Shown here in pieces: positions 6,219 to 8,891 of a stretch of DNA of 8,891 nucleotides (the stretch's first letter is position 1; each line of letters starts with the position of its first letter). Both the position numbers and the translations under genes were made by a program. The notes beneath the pieces were generated by a model. The model had not been told where the DNA came from. It made no database searches and saw nothing but the letters and a program-made list of their open reading frames with translations. The stretch is from JBBQTU01 sp038213005 (GTDB lineage Bacteria; Planctomycetota; Phycisphaerae; Tepidisphaerales; Tepidisphaeraceae), in contig JBBQTU010000173.1 of the NCBI GenBank assembly GCA_038213005.1, positions 1 to 8,891 on the forward strand, read 5' to 3'.

Positions 6219-7838
6219 TTATCGGCCTGGCAGAAGCGAGATGCCGGTCATCTCCGCGGGCTTGGGCAGGCCCATGAGATCGAGGCACGTCGGGGCCATG
6301 TCGGCCAGTCGGCCGCCTTCTCGCAGTTTTACTCCCTTGAAGCGGTCATCGACGACGATCAGGGGCACGTCGAAGGTCGTGTGCGAGGTGAAGGGCGCGC
6401 CGGTGATCGGGTCGGTGTCCTGCTCGGCGTTGCCGTGGTCGGCGGTGATGACCAGCGCCCCGCCCTGACGGAGCGTGGCATCGACAATCTTGCCGACGGC
6501 GGCGTCGACGGTCTCGATGGCCTTGATGGCGGCGTCGAGGTTGCCGGTGTGGCCGACCATGTCGCCGTTGGCGAAGTTGATGACGACCAGGTCATAGTTG
6601 CCGGAGTCGATGGCCTTGGCGGCTTCGGTGGCGACTTCGGGGGCGCTCATCTCGGGCTTCTGGTCATAGGTGGCGACGCTGGGCGAGGAGATGAGCTTGC
6701 GGTCTTCGCCGGGGAACGGCTCTTCGCGATAGTCGTTGAAGAAGAAGGTCACGTGGGCGTACTTCTCGGTTTCAGCGCAGCGGAACTGCTTGAGCCCCAG
6801 GTCGGCCATGTAGCTGCCCAGGATGTTGACCATCTTGGGCGGCTTCACGAACGCGACCTTGACCGGCAGGCCCTTTTCGTAGGCCGTCATGGTGACGAAG
6901 TAGAGGTCGAGCTTCCTGGCGCGGGCGAAGCCGTAGGTGATATCCTTGGCGTCCTTGTCCTTGGCGGCGAAGGGGAAGGTGTCCAGGACGAAGGCCTTGG
7001 AGATTTCACGAGGGCGGTCGCCGCGGAAGTTGACGAAGATGATGCCGTCGCCGTCCTTGATGACGCCGATTGGTTTGCCGTCGCTGGCGGTGATGAGGGA
7101 TGGGGGAACGAACTCGTCGCCGACCATGTTGTCGCTGGTGGGCTTAATGTAATAACTCTGGAGGGCTTCGGTGGCGCTCTTGACGAGTTTGCCTTCGCCC
7201 AGGGTCATGGCGCGATAGGCTCTCTCAACCCGGTCCCAGCGGTTGTCGCGGTCCATGGCCCAGTATCGCCCGACGACGGTGGCGACCTGGCCGACGCCGA
7301 TTTCCTTCATTTTGGTTTCCATGTCATTCATGAAACCCAGGCCGCTGGTCTGGGGCGTGTCGCGGCCGTCCATGAAGGCGTGGAGGAAGACTTTGCCCAG
7401 GCCGTTGCGTTTGGCGAGCTCGCAGCAGGCGTAGAAATGCTCCATCAGGCTGTGGACACCGGCGTCGGAGACCAGGCCCATGAGGTGCAGGGCGCCGTTG
7501 TGGGTCTTGGCGAAGTCGATGGCGGCGTTGAGTTCGGGATTGGTGAAGAAGCCGCCTTCGACGATCTGGCGGCTGATCCGGCCGGAATCCTGGTCGACGA
7601 TGCGGCCGGCACCGATGTTCTGGTGGCCGACTTCGCTGTTGCCCATGGTTCCCTGGGGCAGGCCGACATCAAAGCCGCTGGTCTTGACCAGGACGTTGGG
7701 GTATTGGGCCATGAGCTTATCGGTGATGGGCTTGCGGGCGAGGTAGACGGCGTTGGTTTTGTTCCCCTTGGGGTCTGGGTTGTGGCCCCAGCCATCACGG
7801 ATAATCAGGACGACGGGGCGTTTTGCGAGTGTAGCCAT
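6219..7838 (-). CDS. gpmI: 2,3-bisphosphoglycerate-independent phosphoglycerate mutase
   Basis: A 539-residue cytoplasmic enzyme (EC 5.4.2.12) that interconverts 3- and 2-phosphoglycerate in glycolysis and gluconeogenesis, with two metal ions (usually Mn). It has the alkaline-phosphatase-type domain, split around an inserted transferase domain. Asp15 in IRDGWG is a metal ligand, and Ser68 in GTMGNSEVGHQNIGAGR is the phosphoserine nucleophile. Later motifs are AFMDGRDTPQTSG, GRYWAMDRDNRWDR, VNFRGDRPREI, VINFANGDMVGHTGNLDAA and ITADHGNAEQ. Length is near the usual 510-550. The ATG at 7838 is chosen because AAGGA lies eight bases upstream and the protein begins in the usual way; the frame opens further to a TTG at 7892 that lies inside the candidate promoter region. 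murJ follows after a palindrome-filled gap. A 556-codon frame opposite this gene is a shadow of its GC-biased codons. Confidence 0.97.
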   Translation of the reverse strand: MATLAKRPVVLIIRDGWGHNPDPKGNKTNAVYLARKPITDKLMAQYPNVLVKTSGFDVGLPQGTMGNSEVGHQNIGAGRIVDQDSGRISRQIVEGGFFTNPELNAAIDFAKTHNGALHLMGLVSDAGVHSLMEHFYACCELAKRNGLGKVFLHAFMDGRDTPQTSGLGFMNDMETKMKEIGVGQVATVVGRYWAMDRDNRWDRVERAYRAMTLGEGKLVKSATEALQSYYIKPTSDNMVGDEFVPPSLITASDGKPIGVIKDGDGIIFVNFRGDRPREISKAFVLDTFPFAAKDKDAKDITYGFARARKLDLYFVTMTAYEKGLPVKVAFVKPPKMVNILGSYMADLGLKQFRCAETEKYAHVTFFFNDYREEPFPGEDRKLISSPSVATYDQKPEMSAPEVATEAAKAIDSGNYDLVVINFANGDMVGHTGNLDAAIKAIETVDAAVGKIVDATLRQGGALVITADHGNAEQDTDPITGAPFTSHTTFDVPLIVVDDRFKGVKLREGGRLADMAPTCLDLMGLPKPAEMTGISLLPGR

Positions 7839-7875
7839 GGGATGGATCCTTCGTTTTGTGTTTGAGGGCCGGGGT

Positions 7876-7903
7876 ATATTACGCGCAGGCAAAGAATAGT
7901 CAC
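7876..7903 (-). promoter_or_regulatory. Candidate promoter of gpmI
   Basis: On the minus strand GTGACT (7898-7903) and TAATAT (7876-7881) are 16 bp apart, each matching four of six consensus bases. Transcription would start near 7869, leaving a leader of about 30 bases with the AAGGA site at 7847-7851. Copy B of the dispersed repeat begins about 25 bp upstream. The match is moderate only. Confidence 0.4.
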
Positions 7904-7928
7904 CAGCGGGTGCGTCGTCGGTCAGATG

Positions 7929-8019
7929 CGCGGGTTTTGCGGGGAGGGGGTGGGGGGTAGCGCGGGGGCTTGTGCGATAAGGAGTTACGTGCGATTGAGG
8001 GGGTCAGATGCTCAAGTTT
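7929..8019 (-). repeat. Dispersed intergenic repeat, copy B (inverted relative to copy A)
   Basis: The reverse complement matches 1852-1941, best over 7929-8007. On the plus strand the runs G4, G5, G6 and G5 (7941-7944, 7946-7950, 7952-7957, 7964-7968) have loops of 1, 1 and 6 bases, a strong G-quadruplex motif conserved in both copies. As with copy A, the C-rich strand is the coding strand of the gene downstream (gpmI). A short conceptual translation with the pattern PSIxRNSL is shared by both copies, but this follows from the nucleotide similarity and is not evidence of a protein. Confidence 0.8.
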
Positions 8020-8032
8020 GGCAAGGGAAGAT

Positions 8033-8060
8033 CGGAGGTCGGAGAGCGGAGGTCGGAGGT
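8033..8060. repeat. Heptanucleotide tandem repeat, CGGAGGT type
   Basis: Four contiguous 7-base units: CGGAGGT (8033-8039), CGGAGAG (8040-8046), CGGAGGT (8047-8053) and CGGAGGT (8054-8060). It lies about 13 bp from copy B of the dispersed repeat, on the side away from gpmI. This mirrors the arrangement of the GCATTCA array and copy A near nuoD, though the unit sequence differs. Confidence 0.75.
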
Positions 8061-8468
8061 ACGCTTCATCGCGATGTTGGGCGGGTGCGGATTCCACTAC
8101 TTGTTAGGTAGGGAATAGGAACGGTGACATCGGGCCTGAAGGCGGCGTTGGTTGGCCAGTGAGCAGGGCTACAGACTTGTCAAAGAGCACCGGATGGCGC
8201 GGGGAGTCCGCGCTCGCATATTTGGGTAAGTATAGGTGGGGGGGATTGGCGGGTCAAGAGGGGAGTTGGGAAATGCGAAGGGGGGGGGGCGAGGCGGCAC
8301 GCTGGTGGTGAAGGGCGTCGACCTGGCCGGGCATCTGAGGACTGGCGGGCCGTTCAAGGGGAGAGAGGGGAATGGTTGATGAGTCCCTTATTCGCCAGTG
8401 TCGCTCAGATTGAATCGCGTCCTTTGTTTTCGTTTTTTTGTGCGCCTCCTTTGTTTTCGCGACGATGT
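8061..8468. other. Non-coding spacer with G-run cluster and small repeats
   Basis: No gene is supported between the heptanucleotide array and the DUF3185 gene. Visible structure: a perfect 10-bp palindrome CATCGCGATG (8067-8076); a hairpin with stem GCGCGG/CCGCGC and a 5-base loop (8197-8213); five G-runs of 7, 3, 4, 3 and 10 bases between 8238 and 8289; and a 13-bp direct repeat TCCTTTGTTTTCG at 8420-8432 and 8447-8459, just beyond the DUF3185 stop. The short frame 8236-8379 (47 codons, Gly-rich, GTG start) crosses the G10 tract and has no ribosome binding site, so it is not called a gene. Confidence 0.45.
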
Positions 8469-8687
8469 CTATGCGTTTTTGCCGCGCGGGCCGACCAGCA
8501 TCATGGACAGGCCCGCCAGGCCCACCACGATGCCGCCGACGATGTACCACGTGGTCCTGTCGGTGAAGTGCCCGGTGAAGAAGTTGCTCCACCGATCCGA
8601 CACCGAGTCGGACGCGTTCATACCGCTGATCAGCAAGACGACTCCGACCGCCAGCAGCACCGTTCCGAAAATACGTTGGGGACTCAT
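8469..8687 (-). CDS. Small two-helix membrane protein, DUF3185 family
   Basis: A 72-residue protein. Residues about 5-23 (RIFGTVLLAVGVVLLISG) and 47-66 (WYIVGGIVVGLAGLSMMLV) are two membrane-spanning helices. Between them lies the hydrophilic stretch NASDSVSDRWSNFFTGHFTDRTTW, given here only as its pattern of N-A-S-D-S and F-F-T-G-x-F-T-D, which is typical of DUF3185. The function of the family is unknown. The C-terminus is short and basic (GPRGKNA). The ATG at 8687 has AGGAG six bases upstream, a clear start. It is separated from gpmI by 630 bp of non-coding DNA and is probably monocistronic. The family assignment comes from recalled sequence resemblance and was not searched. Confidence 0.82.
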   Translation of the reverse strand: MSPQRIFGTVLLAVGVVLLISGMNASDSVSDRWSNFFTGHFTDRTTWYIVGGIVVGLAGLSMMLVGPRGKNA

Positions 8688-8695
8688 AATGGACT

Positions 8696-8706
8696 CCTGT
8701 AACAGG
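8696..8706. promoter_or_regulatory. Palindrome CCTGT-A-ACAGG overlapping the DUF3185 ribosome binding site
   Basis: A perfect 5+1+5 palindrome whose proximal arm overlaps the AGGAG of the DUF3185 gene (8694-8698 on the complementary strand). A protein bound here would block either transcription or access to the leader. The nine bases CCTGTTACA also occur in the leader of the GntR/LacI regulator (1444-1452, minus), at a similar distance from its start. It may be coincidence. Confidence 0.25.
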
Positions 8707-8789
8707 TGACCTCAGGTTCGAAATGCCGACGCCTCGCTCTGGCCCTGGCTCCTAGTGTACTGCGTCGCACTGATGCCAACTTAAAATCG

Positions 8790-8875
8790 GGGTGGCATGG
8801 CCAGATCGGTACTCCGAGATGGCCATGATGTCCGCCCCTTGCTCATTCCGGAGTACCGGCCTGAGCATGCCACCC
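8790..8875. repeat. Double-hairpin REP/MITE-like palindrome
   Basis: An 86-bp imperfect palindrome with outer arms GGGTGGCATG (8790-8799) and its inverse (8866-8875), and inner arms CGGTACTCCG (8807-8816) and its inverse (8849-8858), with equal 7-base spacers on both sides. Each half also folds on its own: CATGGCCA...TGGCCATG with an inner TCGG/CCGA stem and TACT loop (8796-8827), and GCTCA...TGAGC with a CCGG/CCGG stem and AGTA loop (8841-8866). The two loops are complementary. This layout resembles REP doublets moved by RAYT-type transposases, but no such gene is in the window. The last 16 bases of the window hold nothing recognisable. Confidence 0.75.
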
Positions 8876-8891
8876 ATGTTGATGGACTTCG

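Noticed and set aside
6195..7865. 556-codon plus-strand open frame opposite gpmI
   Set aside because: It mirrors a complete gpmI with all catalytic motifs; the translation is a low-complexity Val/Asp/Gly-rich product of GC-biased codons in antisense.
7900..8097. 65-codon minus-strand frame sharing a PSIxRNSL pattern with the frame at 1831-2121
   Set aside because: The similarity is explained by the nucleotide repeat; substitutions do not favour third positions and indels fall in the C-runs.
8236..8379. 47-codon Gly-rich frame containing LVVKGVDLAGH
   Set aside because: GTG start without a ribosome binding site, crossing a G10 tract; it could be a gene remnant but nothing supports it.
8756..8790. 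DUF3185 promoter TTGGCA...TACACT on the minus strand
   Set aside because: The spacer is only 14 bp and the -10 match is poor.

Overview
The window looks like a chromosomal segment of a GC-rich planctomycete-type bacterium, most likely of the class Phycisphaerae. This is an inference from several hints: a GntR-HTH/LacI-sensor fusion regulator of the kind that is expanded in that group, the sequence style of the GpmI and MurJ proteins, a DUF3185 protein, and intergenic DNA crowded with heptanucleotide repeats and palindromes. No rRNA, tRNA, CRISPR array, transposase or phage gene was seen.

Layout, left to right. A GntR/LacI-type regulator (198-1433, minus) is transcribed away from a 666-bp intergenic region. 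That region holds an AT-rich regulator leader, a heptanucleotide tandem repeat, a ~90-bp dispersed repeat (copy A) and a good sigma-70-like promoter. The promoter serves nuoD (2100-3296, plus), which stands here without any other complex I gene. A possibly secreted or lipid-anchored endonuclease/exonuclease/phosphatase-fold protein follows on the same strand (3407-4303). It converges with murJ (4336-6024, minus), the lipid II flippase. murJ lies downstream of gpmI (6219-7838, minus), the cofactor-independent phosphoglycerate mutase. The 194-bp gap between them is almost filled by a 158-bp imperfect palindrome that begins right at the gpmI stop codon. Upstream of gpmI is a 630-bp non-coding region with copy B of the dispersed repeat, a second heptanucleotide array and a G-run-rich stretch. 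A small two-helix membrane protein of the DUF3185 type (8469-8687, minus) comes next, and the window ends with a symmetric double-hairpin REP/MITE-like palindrome (8790-8875).

The genes are mostly housekeeping: respiration, glycolysis and cell-wall synthesis. They do not form an obvious single pathway. The most unusual content is between the genes. The two copies of the dispersed repeat lie in opposite orientation in the window but in the same orientation relative to the gene downstream. Each is preceded by a heptanucleotide array, each keeps a four-run G-quadruplex motif on the template strand, and each lies just upstream of a candidate promoter. Together with the 158-bp palindrome and the terminal double hairpin, this suggests several families of small non-coding repeats occupying gene borders. 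No complete new protein system was recognised.
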